Origin: Shinella granuli
GTDB lineage: Bacteria > Pseudomonadota > Alphaproteobacteria > Rhizobiales > Rhizobiaceae
NCBI RefSeq assembly: GCF_004341885.1
Contig: NZ_SLVX01000007.1
Coordinates: 62,001-126,000 of the forward strand
Reading direction: 5' to 3'
DNA: 64,000 bases
Every line of letters begins with the position of its first letter. Position 1 is the stretch's first letter. Shown here in pieces: positions 16,872-26,600 of the stretch. The notes below the pieces were generated by a model, which was not told the origin of the DNA, made no database searches, and saw only the letters and a list, made by a program, of their open reading frames with translations. Both the position numbers and the translations under genes were made by a program.

Positions 16872-17669
16872 TCAGGCGGCGGCGACGGCGCGCTTGGCCA
16901 TGACCTTCACGAGATTGGCGCGATATTCCGCGCTGCCGTGGATGTCCGAGAGCAGGTCGCCGGCATCGACGGTCACGCCCGCTGCGGCATCGGCTGACCA
17001 GTCGGCGGAAAGCGCGGCTTCCAGCCCGGCATGGCGGAAGACGCCGTTGGCGCCGGCGCCTGTCACCGCCACCCGCACGCTGCCGTCCTGCGCCTTCGCC
17101 ACGAAGACGCCGGTCATGGCATAACGCGAGGCCGGGTTCGGGAACTTGGAATAGGCGGCTTTCGCAGGCATGTCGAAGGTCACCGCGACGACGATGTCGC
17201 CGTCTTCCAGCGCCGTCTCGAAGAGGCCGGTGAAGAAGTCGTCGGCCGGAATCTCCCTGGCATTGGTGACGATCGTCGCGCCCAGCGCCAGCATGGCGGA
17301 GGGGTAGTCGGCGGCCGGGTCGTTGTTGGCGATGGAGCCGCCGATCGTGCCCATATGCCGCACATGCGGGTCGCCGATATGGGCGGCGAGGTGGCAGATC
17401 GCCGGGCAGGCGGCCGCAAGCTCGGGCGAGGCCGAGACCTCGGCATGCGTCGTGCCGGCCCCGATGCGCACCCGGCTGGCGTTGACGGAGATGCCCTTCA
17501 ACTCCGCGATGTGGCGGAGATCGACGAGATCGGACGGGGCGGCGAGGCGCTGTTTCATGGTGGGAATCAGCGTCATGCCGCCGGAGACGTATTTCGCCTC
17601 ATTGGAAGCGGACTGCAGGGCGACGGCCTCGGCGATCGAGGAGGGGCGATGGTAATTCGTGGCGTACAT
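16872..17669 (-). CDS. coxM: CoxM-like FAD-binding medium subunit of a form II CO-dehydrogenase-like molybdenum hydroxylase
   Basis: A 265-residue subunit with the FAD-binding fold of the xanthine dehydrogenase family. Recognisable segments are YVSGGMTLIPTMKQRL near residue 27, the FAD-binding GDPHVRHMGTIGGSIANNDPAADYP near 92-116, and a C-terminal CO_deh_flav_C domain from about 165. It passes electrons from the iron-sulfur subunit to an acceptor. It is the last gene of the coxS-coxL-coxM operon, the order typical of form II clusters, 11 bases after coxL. The substrate of form II enzymes is generally unproven. Confidence 0.9.
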   Translation of the reverse strand: MYATNYHRPSSIAEAVALQSASNEAKYVSGGMTLIPTMKQRLAAPSDLVDLRHIAELKGISVNASRVRIGAGTTHAEVSASPELAAACPAICHLAAHIGDPHVRHMGTIGGSIANNDPAADYPSAMLALGATIVTNAREIPADDFFTGLFETALEDGDIVVAVTFDMPAKAAYSKFPNPASRYAMTGVFVAKAQDGSVRVAVTGAGANGVFRHAGLEAALSADWSADAAAGVTVDAGDLLSDIHGSAEYRANLVKVMAKRAVAAA

Positions 17670-17680
17670 GGCGTCCTCCG

Positions 17681-20032
17681 TCAGTTGCCGGCGGCCAGCG
17701 CCGCCGCCCAGACCTTCTGGGGCGTTGCCGGCATGGTGAGGTCATTGTTGCCGATGGCGTCGGTGATGGCGTTGATCAGCGCCGGCGGCGAGCCGATGGC
17801 GCCGGCCTCGCCGCAGCCCTTGATGCCGAGCGGATTGCCCGGGCAGGGCGTCACCTGGTGCGAGACCTTGAAGGAGGGCAGGTCGTCGGCACGCGGCATG
17901 GTGTAGTCCATGTAGCTCGCCGTGAGAAGCTGGCCCGTCTCCGGATCGTAGTGCACGCCTTCGAGCAGCGCCTGGCCGATGCCCTGGGCGATGCCGCCAT
18001 GCACCTGGCCCTCGACGATCATCGGGTTGATGATGTTGCCGAAATCGTCGGCGGCGACGAACTGGACGATCGTCGTCTTGCCGGTTTCCGGATCGACCTC
18101 GACTTCCGCGATGTAGCAGCCGGCCGGGAAGGTGAAGTTGGACGGGTCGTAGAAGGCGCCTTCCTTAAGGCCCGGCTCCATGCCGGAGGGCAGGTTGTGC
18201 GCGGTATAGGCGGCCAGCGCCATCTGGAACCACGGCACCGACTTGTCCGTGCCGGCGACCTTCAGCGCGCCGTTCTCGATGACGATGTCGCTCTCGTCGG
18301 CCTCCATCAGGTGGGCGGCGATCTTCTTGGCCTTGGCCTCCACCTTGTCGAGCGCCTTGACGATGGCGGACATGCCGACGGCGCCGGAGCGCGAGCCGTA
18401 GGTGCCCATGCCCATCTGCACCTTGTCGGTGTCGCCGTGCACGATGGAGACGCTGTCGATCGGCACGCCGAAGCGTTCGGCGACGAGCTGGGCGAAGGTC
18501 GTCTCATGGCCCTGGCCGTGGCTGTGCGAGCCGGTCAGAACCTCGATCGTGCCGACGGCGTTGACGCGCACCTCGGCCGATTCCCAGAGGCCGACGCCGG
18601 CACCGAGCGAGCCGACCGCCGCCGACGGCGCGATGCCGCAGGCCTCGATATAGCAGCTCATGCCGATGCCCCGCTTCATGCCGCGGCTTGCGGCTTCCGC
18701 CTTGCGGGCGGGAAAGCCGTTCCAGTCGGCGGCCGCCATGGCGGCTTCCAGCGAGGCCTCGTAGTCGCCGGCGTCATAATTCATGATGACGGGCGTCTGG
18801 TGGGGGAAGGCGCGGATGAAATTGATGCGGCGAAGCTCCGCCGGCGAGACGCCGAGTTCGCGCGCGGCCGTCTCCACGGTGCGTTCGAGCAGGTAGGTCG
18901 CTTCCGGCCGGCCGGCGCCGCGATAGGCGTCGACGGCGGCGGTGTTGGTGTAGACCGCACGCACATTGGCATGGATGGCCGGGATGGCGTACTGGCCGGA
19001 GAGCAGGGTGGCATAGAGATAGGTCGGCACCGAGGAGGAGAAGAGCGACATGTAGGCGCCGAAATTGGCGATCGTGTCGACCTTCAGGGCCGTGATGCGG
19101 TTGTCGGCATCGAAGGCCATCTTGACGGTCGAGACATGGTCGCGGCCGTGCGCATCGGTGAGGAAGGCCTCGGTGCGGTCGCTCGTCCATTTCACCGGCA
19201 CGCCCGCGCGCTTGGACGCCCACAGACAGACGATCTCCTCCGGATAGATGAAGATCTTCGAGCCGAAACCGCCGCCGACATCCGGGGCGATGACCCGCAG
19301 CTTGTTTTCCGGCGCGACATTGTAGAAGGCGCTCATGACGAGGCGGGCGACATGCGGGTTCTGGCTGGTCGTGTAGCAGGTGTAGTGGTCCTCGGCGGAA
19401 TCATAGATGCCGAGCGCGGCGCGCGGTTCCATCGGGTTCGGCGCGAGCCGGTTGTTGACGATCCGCATCTCCGTGACATGGGCGGCCGCGGCGATGGCCG
19501 CATCGGTGGCGTCGGAATCGCCGAGCTGCCAGTCGAAGATGAGGTTGCCGGGCGCCTCGGGGTGGAGCTGCGGCTGGCCGGCTTCAAGTGCCCTGACGGC
19601 GTCGGTGACGGCCGGCAGCACCTCGTAGTCGACGAGGACGGCCTCGGCCGCATCGCGCGCTTCGCCCATGCTGTCGGCGACAACCACGGCGACGGCGTCG
19701 CCGACATAGCGCACCGTCTCGTGCGCGATCGGCCGCCAGGCGCCCATCTTCATCGGCGAACCGTCCTTGGAATGGATCATCCAGCCGCAGATCAGGTTGC
19801 CGATGCCGTCGTCGAGCATCTCTCTGCCGGTGAGCACGGCGATGACGCCGGGCATGTCCTTCGCCGCCGACGTATCGATGCTCCTGATCTTCGCGTGCGC
19901 ATGCGGCGAGCGCACGAAGGCCGCATAACGCATGCCCGGCACGGACATGTCGTCCGTGTAGCGGCCCTGGCCCATGAGAAACCGCTTGTCTTCCTTTCGC
20001 GCGACACGCGCGCCGATGCCTTCGACACCCAT
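17681..20032 (-). CDS. coxL: CoxL-like molybdopterin-binding large subunit, form II
   Basis: A 783-residue molybdenum hydroxylase large subunit (Ald_Xan_dh_C at about 20-130, then the Mo-cofactor binding domains). The active-site loop reads [10 protein letters not shown], the form II signature; true CO-oxidising form I enzymes have AYRCSFR with the Cu-binding Cys. The terminal [12 protein letters not shown] carries the conserved catalytic Glu. So this is a CODH-like hydroxylase of unknown substrate rather than a proven CO dehydrogenase. Two ATGs compete: 20032 is chosen because GGAGGAG lies at ideal distance, while 20038 is too close to it. An inverted repeat fills the gap to coxS. Confidence 0.9.
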   Translation of the reverse strand: MGVEGIGARVARKEDKRFLMGQGRYTDDMSVPGMRYAAFVRSPHAHAKIRSIDTSAAKDMPGVIAVLTGREMLDDGIGNLICGWMIHSKDGSPMKMGAWRPIAHETVRYVGDAVAVVVADSMGEARDAAEAVLVDYEVLPAVTDAVRALEAGQPQLHPEAPGNLIFDWQLGDSDATDAAIAAAAHVTEMRIVNNRLAPNPMEPRAALGIYDSAEDHYTCYTTSQNPHVARLVMSAFYNVAPENKLRVIAPDVGGGFGSKIFIYPEEIVCLWASKRAGVPVKWTSDRTEAFLTDAHGRDHVSTVKMAFDADNRITALKVDTIANFGAYMSLFSSSVPTYLYATLLSGQYAIPAIHANVRAVYTNTAAVDAYRGAGRPEATYLLERTVETAARELGVSPAELRRINFIRAFPHQTPVIMNYDAGDYEASLEAAMAAADWNGFPARKAEAASRGMKRGIGMSCYIEACGIAPSAAVGSLGAGVGLWESAEVRVNAVGTIEVLTGSHSHGQGHETTFAQLVAERFGVPIDSVSIVHGDTDKVQMGMGTYGSRSGAVGMSAIVKALDKVEAKAKKIAAHLMEADESDIVIENGALKVAGTDKSVPWFQMALAAYTAHNLPSGMEPGLKEGAFYDPSNFTFPAGCYIAEVEVDPETGKTTIVQFVAADDFGNIINPMIVEGQVHGGIAQGIGQALLEGVHYDPETGQLLTASYMDYTMPRADDLPSFKVSHQVTPCPGNPLGIKGCGEAGAIGSPPALINAITDAIGNNDLTMPATPQKVWAAALAAGN

Positions 20033-20055
20033 CTTCATCTCCTCCAGAGAAGTGA

Positions 20056-20147
20056 GGCAGTAGGCTTTAGCCAATAGGCGCTGGGGATTTCACCGTCGCG
20101 CAATTGGCCGCCCTGCTGGCTACTGCCTATTGCCTAACGCCTATTCC
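20056..20147. repeat. Imperfect inverted repeat between coxS and coxL
   Basis: Arms at 20056-20080 and 20124-20147 share GCCTATTG-x-CTAA-x-GCCTA in opposite orientation, separated by about 43 bases. It fills the gap between coxS and coxL and overlaps the coxS stop codon. The composition (lower GC, GCCTATTG units) differs from the flanks, so it resembles a dispersed intergenic palindromic element. It could form a long RNA hairpin that tunes expression of coxS relative to coxL. Confidence 0.55.
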
Positions 20148-20632
20148 GCTGCCTGCCGGCCTGCCGCGCCCATTTCCGCGGCGGCGGCCAGGATGGCTTT
20201 CACGATGTTGTGGTAGCCGGTGCATCGACAGATATTGCCTTCGAGGTTTTCCCGCACCGTCTTCTCGTCGAGCCTTGCGCCGTAGCGGTTGATCATGTCG
20301 ACCGCACTCATCACCATGCCGGGCGTACAGAAGCCGCATTGCAGGCCGTGATTGGCCTTGAAGGCGGCCTGGACGGGGTGCAGCTCGCCATTGGCCGCAA
20401 GGCCCTCGATGGTGAGGATCTCGGCGCCGGCGGCCTGGGCTGCCAGGATCGAACAGCTCTTCACCGCCTTGCCGTCCATATGCACGACGCAGGCCCCGCA
20501 CTGGGACGTATCGCAGCCGACATGGGTTCCGGTAAGACTGAGCTGGTCGCGGATGAAATGAACGAGCAGCGTGCGGTCCTCGCACTCGCGGCTCACCTTC
20601 CGGCCGTTGACGGTCATTGCCACTTTCGCCAT
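20141..20632 (-). CDS. coxS: CoxS-like [2Fe-2S] small subunit, form II
   Basis: A 163-residue iron-sulfur subunit. The N-terminal plant-ferredoxin-type cluster uses [12 protein letters not shown] and a following Cys in KSCSIL. The C-terminal cluster uses CGFCTPGM and ICRCTGY. It relays electrons from the Mo site in CoxL to FAD in CoxM. ATG 20632 starts the conserved [15 protein letters not shown] lies upstream (AGGGAGGAACGC). It is the first gene of the minus-strand operon, with a 455-base gene-free stretch in front that should hold the promoter. Confidence 0.93.
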   Translation of the reverse strand: MAKVAMTVNGRKVSRECEDRTLLVHFIRDQLSLTGTHVGCDTSQCGACVVHMDGKAVKSCSILAAQAAGAEILTIEGLAANGELHPVQAAFKANHGLQCGFCTPGMVMSAVDMINRYGARLDEKTVRENLEGNICRCTGYHNIVKAILAAAAEMGAAGRQAAE

Positions 20633-21088
20633 GCGTTCCTCCCTGGCGGTTCATTGTCCGCTGGGGCGATCGATCCGACGTCACATGCAGCGGGCGTCCT
20701 CACGACGCGGGCCTGGGATCAAACGACACCAGCATTGTCTGCACTGTATTCGTAGCGGGAATGCCGCCGGCCGTTCCTCCGACCGCCGGTGCGGCATCAA
20801 CAGTCATATCATTTGACTTTTTGCGGCGGCGATCAACCGGTACTTTCAGGCAACCGCGAAATTTCTCGTGACCGGTCGAAGTGTCGGGGCCAATCAAACG
20901 AAATGGAAACGATATTTATTCGCACGCCAAAAAAATACTTCAATGCCATGGACTTCCCGATTTCCGGGTATATTTTCGACCTTGGACAAACCTGACCGTT
21001 GAAGACGGCCGGGGTATGTTGCCTGAGTAGAAGGGGATAGGGCGGACCCGGCAAACGTGGCCGCCGCTCAACTTTGGAGAACATCTTC
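20633..21088. other. Gene-free divergent promoter region between coxS and the small lipoprotein
   Basis: A 456-base stretch with no convincing coding sequence. A 65-codon minus-strand reading frame (20700-20897) has no ribosome site or recognisable features. The middle part (about 20890-20980) is clearly AT-richer than the surroundings, consistent with promoters for both flanking genes. I could not pick defined -35/-10 pairs with confidence. Confidence 0.5.
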
Positions 21089-21352
21089 ATGAAGAAAGTC
21101 ATTGCGCTCGTTCTGGTCGGCCTGGCCGTGGCCAGCTGCACGCAGACCGAAAAGGGTGCGGGTATCGGCGCCGTCTCCGGCGCGATCATCGGTGGCGCGG
21201 TTACGGGTAACGTGCGCGGTGCCGCCGTCGGCGCGGCCATCGGCGGTGTCTCGGGTGCTGTCATCGGCAGCGTCTCCGAACAGCCGGGCCAGTGCTACTA
21301 CCGTGACCGCTATGGCCGCCGCTACATCGACCGTTGCCCGTCAGGTTACTGA
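21089..21352 (+). CDS. Small glycine-zipper outer membrane lipoprotein
   Basis: An 87-residue lipoprotein. The signal MKKVIALVLVGLAVASC has a lipobox with the acylated Cys at 17. Residues about 24-64 form a glycine-zipper (repeated GxxxG/GxxxA pairs: GAGIGAVSGAIIGGAV, then GAAIGGVSGAVIG) like those of SlyB/17-kDa surface antigen proteins, able to pack as a membrane hairpin. The short tail has paired Cys and Tyr/Arg residues (CYYRDRYGRRYIDRC). ATG 21089 follows TTTGGAGAAC. A strong terminator follows, so it is a single-gene unit. Envelope stability or stress is the likely theme, but no specific role can be read. Confidence 0.85.
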   Translation: MKKVIALVLVGLAVASCTQTEKGAGIGAVSGAIIGGAVTGNVRGAAVGAAIGGVSGAVIGSVSEQPGQCYYRDRYGRRYIDRCPSGY

Positions 21353-21377
21353 TAGTCGGTTCATGCAACCTATGCGA

Positions 21378-21409
21378 AGCCCCGGAGTGTCTCCGGGGCT
21401 TTTGCTTTT
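21378..21409 (+). terminator. Rho-independent terminator after the glycine-zipper lipoprotein
   Basis: A perfect 10-bp stem (AGCCCCGGAG 21378-21387 with CTCCGGGGCT 21391-21400), loop TGT, followed by TTTGCTTTT. Confidence 0.9.
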
Positions 21410-21491
21410 ACGGGTGTGGCGTAAAATCACCGCTGCGGTGCTTCAAATCTTGTCTCCATCCGTGTAAAACCGCCGTTAACATTACGGAAAA

Positions 21492-21505
21492 CCTAACGCG
21501 TTAGG
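21492..21505. promoter_or_regulatory. Perfect 14-bp palindrome upstream of tamA
   Basis: CCTAACGCGTTAGG is a perfect palindrome 116 bases before the tamA start, in the gap after the preceding terminator. It looks like a dimeric transcription-factor site; I do not recognise the factor. Confidence 0.45.
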
Positions 21506-21620
21506 GTCTTTTCCTGCCTGAAAGCTCCGTATGAGACGGGGCGCCTGAAGTCTGTGACGGAAAGCTGTCGGTCCGCCGCGCGCACCGCACCTGAAGGAGA
21601 AAGGCGACGGATAGCTGCGG

Positions 21621-23549
21621 ATGCGGGATAAAGTGAACCGGCCGGAAAAGAGTATTGCGTTTCTGAGAGCTGGCACCGCGCTCGCGGTTGCTGCTGCGCT
21701 GGTGTGCGGTCCCTTGTCGGCTCCGCCAGCCTCTGCCTTCGAGCTCTTCGGCATGAAGTTCTTCGAGGGTGACGACGAGGAGGCGGCCGCCGCCGTCATC
21801 GATCCCGTGAACTACACGCTGACGCTCGATCCCGGCACGGACGACGACGATCTCAAGCAAGCGATCGAGAACACCGCGCGTCTCAAGCAGGACGAGGGAA
21901 CGCCGGTCTCCGGCGATCTCGGCCTCGTCATCAAGGCGCGCGACGACCGCGACCGCATCCTCGCCGCGCTTTATGAAAAGGCCCGCTACGGCGGCGTGGT
22001 GACCGTGACGGTCGGCGGGCGGGACCTCGATTCGCTGCCGCCCAACCCCGAATTCAACCAGCGTGGCGCCGTTCCGGTGACGATCAGCGTCGAGCCCGGT
22101 CCGGCCTTCACCTTCGGCGAGGTCGCCTTTTCCGGCGATGCGGAGGGGCGCAATCCGGCCGATTACGGGCTGGTGCCCGGCGCGCGGGCCGATTCCACCC
22201 TCATCCTGAAGGCCGGCGAAAAGGTCGTCGTCGACCTGAAGGCCGAAGGCCGGCCGCTGGCCAGGCTCACCGAGCGCAACGCGACGGCGGACCACAAGAC
22301 GCAGACCGTCGACGTGGTGATCGCGGCCGAGGGCGGGCCGGTCGCGCCCGTCGGCGAGGTCGGCGTTTCCGGCACCAAGACGGTCGATCCGGATTTCGTG
22401 CAGCGCTATTCGCGCATCAATGCCGGCCAGCCCTATTCGCCGGAAGCGCTCACCAAGGCGGCCGAGCGGCTTCGCACGCTCGGCGTCTTCTCCAGCGTGA
22501 CGATCCGCGAGGCCGACAAGCTGGCGCCGGACGGTTCGCTGCCGATGACCATCGAGGTCTCCGAAGGCAAGCACCGCTATTTCGGCGTCGGCGCGCAATA
22601 TTCGAACACGGACGGCCTGGGCCTGCAGGGCTACTGGGGCCACCGCAATCTTTTCGGCCAGGCCGAATCCCTGCGCCTCGAAGGGTCGGTCAACCGGATC
22701 GGCGAGTCGGATATCGGCAATCTCGACTATTCGGTGGGCATCCTCTTCTCCAAGCCCGGGGCGTTCGGGCCGGCCTCGACCTTCAATGCCAGCCTCAAGG
22801 CCTCGATCGTCGATCCCGATGCCTACAAGGCGTTCACCACCACGGCCGCCGCCGGCGTCAGCGTCGAGCTTTCCGACAGGGACACGGTCAGTGCGGGCGG
22901 CGAGGTTATGTGGAGCGATGTCGAGGATGCCTTCGGCAAGAACAAGTACCTCACGCTCGCCATCCCGATCGAATATGTGCGCGACACGCGCGACGACAAG
23001 CTGAACCCGACCGAGGGTTATCGCGCGATGATCAGTGCGAAGCCGAGCTACGAGATCGAGCGCGGCACCTTCTTCTCCAGCTTCGAAGGCGCGATCACCG
23101 GTTACCAGGCGTTCGGCGAGGAGAAACGCTTCGTGCTGGCGGGGAAGCTTGCCGCCGGCACGATCATCGGCGGCGACGAACTCTCGGACATTCCGGCGAC
23201 GCGGCGCTTCTTCCTCGGCGGCGGCGGCACGGTGCGCGGCTACGGTTACCAGGAGATCTCGCCGCGCGACGGCCGCAACAAGCTGCTCGGCGGTCGTTCC
23301 TATGTCGCGGCCACGGCCGAGGCGCGCATCGGCGTCACCGAGACGATCGGCGTCGTGCCCTTCATCGACGTCGGCACGGTCTCGACCGACAAAGTGCCCG
23401 ATTTCAAGGACATCCGGGCCGGTGCGGGCATCGGCCTGCGCTATGCGACGCCGTTCGGGCCGCTGCGTCTCGATGTCGCCGTGCCGCTGAAGAAATATCC
23501 CGGCGGCACCTCCTTCGGCGTCTATGCCGGCATCGGCCAATCCTTCTGA
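21621..23549 (+). CDS. tamA: TamA-like outer membrane assembly protein (Omp85 family)
   Basis: A 642-residue Omp85 protein. A signal peptide (hydrophobic stretch about 14-36, ending PPASA|FEL) is followed by POTRA-type repeats (about 60-330) and a C-terminal 16-strand Bac_surface_Ag barrel. In the barrel, GGGGTVRGYGYQE is the conserved VRGY-type lid-lock motif, and the chain ends in the usual terminal Phe (GIGQSF). TamA works with TamB in inserting or exporting certain outer membrane proteins and in lipid transport. The directly following tamB confirms the assignment over BamA. ATG 21621 has no strong ribosome site; AAGGAG lies about 20 bases upstream. Confidence 0.93.
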   Translation: MRDKVNRPEKSIAFLRAGTALAVAAALVCGPLSAPPASAFELFGMKFFEGDDEEAAAAVIDPVNYTLTLDPGTDDDDLKQAIENTARLKQDEGTPVSGDLGLVIKARDDRDRILAALYEKARYGGVVTVTVGGRDLDSLPPNPEFNQRGAVPVTISVEPGPAFTFGEVAFSGDAEGRNPADYGLVPGARADSTLILKAGEKVVVDLKAEGRPLARLTERNATADHKTQTVDVVIAAEGGPVAPVGEVGVSGTKTVDPDFVQRYSRINAGQPYSPEALTKAAERLRTLGVFSSVTIREADKLAPDGSLPMTIEVSEGKHRYFGVGAQYSNTDGLGLQGYWGHRNLFGQAESLRLEGSVNRIGESDIGNLDYSVGILFSKPGAFGPASTFNASLKASIVDPDAYKAFTTTAAAGVSVELSDRDTVSAGGEVMWSDVEDAFGKNKYLTLAIPIEYVRDTRDDKLNPTEGYRAMISAKPSYEIERGTFFSSFEGAITGYQAFGEEKRFVLAGKLAAGTIIGGDELSDIPATRRFFLGGGGTVRGYGYQEISPRDGRNKLLGGRSYVAATAEARIGVTETIGVVPFIDVGTVSTDKVPDFKDIRAGAGIGLRYATPFGPLRLDVAVPLKKYPGGTSFGVYAGIGQSF

Positions 23550-23653
23550 CTGTCGCCTCAATTTTCGTCTAGACTCTTGATCGGCCGCGCGATTCAGATT
23601 CAAGACGGACCGGAGCGATTCCTTGCGCTCTTCGCACGCGAAATGGATAAGGC

Positions 23654-26600
23654 ATGAACAGGCTGTCCCGAATTCTCCGCGCCACGCTCCGTTATCTCGG
23701 TTATGGCCTTGCCATTCTCCTGGTTCTTCTTGTCGCGGTCATCGGTTTCGTCGGTTTTACCGATGCGGGCGCGCGTTTTGCCGTCTCGCAGGTGGAAAAG
23801 ATCGCCGCGGCGAGCGGGCAGGTGATCTCGATCAGCGAGCCCTCGGGCCTGCTCACGGGCAAGCTCCGGGCCGGCACGATCACGGTGGGGGACGCGAAGG
23901 GCACCTATGCGGAAATCCGCGACCTTGCCGTCGACTGGTCGCCCTGGGAGCTTCTGTTCTTCAGCTTCGAGGCCGAGCGCGTCTCCGCCTCTTCCGTTTC
24001 CCTGCTGCGCCTGCCGGAGCCGAAGGCCGATGCGGAGCCATCGGACAAACCGTTCACCCTGCCGGTGGAGGTGCATGTCGGCGCGCTGGCGATCCCGGAG
24101 CTTTTCGTCTCCGGCACGGTCGCCGGGCGGGACCAGCGCATCGTCGTTGCCGGCAGCGGCGATGCGACCGCCGAGAGCGTCGCGATAAAACTTTCGGCTT
24201 CCGAGAAGGCGCGGCCGGATGCCCGGGTCGCCGCCGACATCGTCTTCAATCCGGCCGGTAACGAGCTTCGCCTCGAAGCCGACGTCGCCGAGCCGCAGGG
24301 CGGGCTGCTCGCAGCGCTGCTCAAGCTGCCGAACGACCCCGCCGTGGCGATCCGCCTGACGGGGGACGGCCCGCTCTCGCAATGGACGGGCCGGCTGTCC
24401 GCATCGCTCGACGGCACGGAAATGCTGAGGGTCGACGGCCGCCACGATCTTTCGGCGAACGGCCTGCACACGATCGCCCTCATTGGCGGCGGCACCTTCG
24501 ACGCGCTGATGCCGCCGCAGCTTCGCCCGCTCTTTGCCGGCGACACGGGCATCGATGTTGTGGCCGCCTTCGATGGTTCGGACATGCTGCGCATCGAGAA
24601 GGGTTCGATCTCGACGGGCGCCATGACGCTGGCCGCCTCGGGCACCGTCAGTGCCAAGGGCGCGAACGATCTCGACGTCAAGCTTTCCGGCAAGGACGGG
24701 CCGATCGATTTCCGCTGGCCGCTTGCCGAGGGCGATGCGCGCGTGCTGATCGAGGGCGCCGATATCTCGCTGACCGGCGAGGCGAGCGCTGCGGCGCTTG
24801 AGGCCAATGCCACCGTGGTTTCCGCCGAACTGCCGGCCGGCCGGGTGGAGAACATCCGCCTGACGGCCAGGAGCGATGCCTTCAACGTCGCAAGCCAGTC
24901 CGGCCGCATCGACGCGACGCTCGAAACCGGGCTGACGGCCTTTGCCAACGCCGATCTCGACCGCATGGTGAAGGGGCCGGCGAAGCTGATCGCGACGCTG
25001 AATATCTCGCCGGATGAGATCGCCTTCGATCCCGCGACGCTCGAAAGCGCCAGCATCGGCGGCACGCTCTCCGGCCGCTACGGGCTGGCGAGCCGGGAGG
25101 CCGACGTCAATTTCCGCCTCTTCGCGCTGCCTGCCGTGCTGCCGCCGGCGCTGGCCGGCAAGTTCGACACGACGATCGCGATGGAGGGGCGGGTCCAGGT
25201 GGCGGGTGACGGCGCCGTTCAGGTTTCCGGCCTCCAGGTCAAGTCCGGCACGCTGGAGACGGCGGGCACGGTCTCGCTCGGCAACGGCACGCTCGATGCC
25301 GCGCTGACCGGCAAGGTGCTGGACCTCGGCAAGCTGCTCGCCGATGCGGCGGGTGAGGCGGCCTTCGAACTCTCCGCCACCGGCCCCGTCGCGGGGCTCG
25401 ATGTGTCCGCCAAGGTCACGTCGAGCGGGGCGACCCTCTCCGGCCGCACGCTCAGCGACCTCGTCGTGACGCTGACCGGCAAGGCCGTCGCCGACAGCCC
25501 GTCCGGCGAGCTGACGGCGACCGGTGCGCTCGACGGCCAGCCGATCAATGTGCGCTCCAGCATCACCTCGCAGGGCGGGCGCATCTCCGTGCCGGTACTG
25601 GAGGCGGAGATCGGCCCGAACACGCTGAAGGGCTCGCTCGCGCTGGCGGAGAACTTCATGCCTGATGGCACGATCCGCTTCGATTTCCCCGATCTCGGCC
25701 TGCTCGCCGCCATGGCGGGGCAGCAGGCGGCCGGCGATCTTTCCGGTCAGGTGGAAATCGCGACCGGCAATGGCAGGACGTCCGCGACCATCCAGGCTTC
25801 GGGCTCCGCCATCCGGCGCGATACGCTGAGCATCACCAGGCCGGTCGTCGATCTCACCATTGCCGATCTCGCCACCGCCGCGATATCAGGCACGGTGCGC
25901 GCCGAGCGGGTCGCTTCGGGCGAGAACCGGCTGGACGCGCTGAAGCTCGACTTTTCACGCGAAGGGCAGGCGAGCAATTTCGACCTGACCGGCCGCCTCG
26001 ACGACGCGCCGCTTCTGACGAAGGGCAAGGTCATCCAGCGCGACGGCGGGCTGGATGTCGCCCTTGAGGCCTTCGAGGCGGCACCGCGGGGCATCGCCTT
26101 GAAACTGGCCAAGCCGACGACGATCGGTGTTGTCAACGGTGTCGCCGCGCTCGACGGGCTGACGATCCAGGCCGGCCGCGGCTCCATCGCGGTCTCCGGC
26201 CGGGCGGGCGAGACGCTGGATCTGTCCGCCCGCCTTACGGCGCTGCCGGCTGCGCTCGTCAACAATTTCGCCGCCGGCCTCGGTGCGGAGGGCACGATCG
26301 ACGGCACGGTCACGGTGAAGGGCCGCGCGTCGGCGCCGGTCGTCACTTATGCGCTGGACTGGGACGGGGCGGCGACGAGCCAGACCCGCGGCGCAGGCAT
26401 CGGGGTGCTTTCCATCAATGCCAAGGGTGAATATTCCAACAACCAGGTGCGGCTCGATACGGTGCTTTCGGGCGGCGGCGGCCTCTCCTTCCGCGGCGGC
26501 GGCACCGTCGGCATCGGTGGGGCGACGCCGCTCGGGCTCAAGTTCAACGGTACGGTGCCGTTCGGCCTGCTGCAGGGCCAGCTTTCCGCCCAGGGCTTCG

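Noticed and set aside
17681-20032. Annotation of the large subunit as true carbon monoxide dehydrogenase
   Set aside because: The active-site loop is AYRGAGR, not the AYRCSFR of form I, so CO oxidation cannot be assumed.
20700-20897. A 65-codon minus-strand reading frame in the gap upstream of coxS
   Set aside because: No ribosome site, no signal or motif, and it crosses the AT-rich part that looks like promoter DNA.
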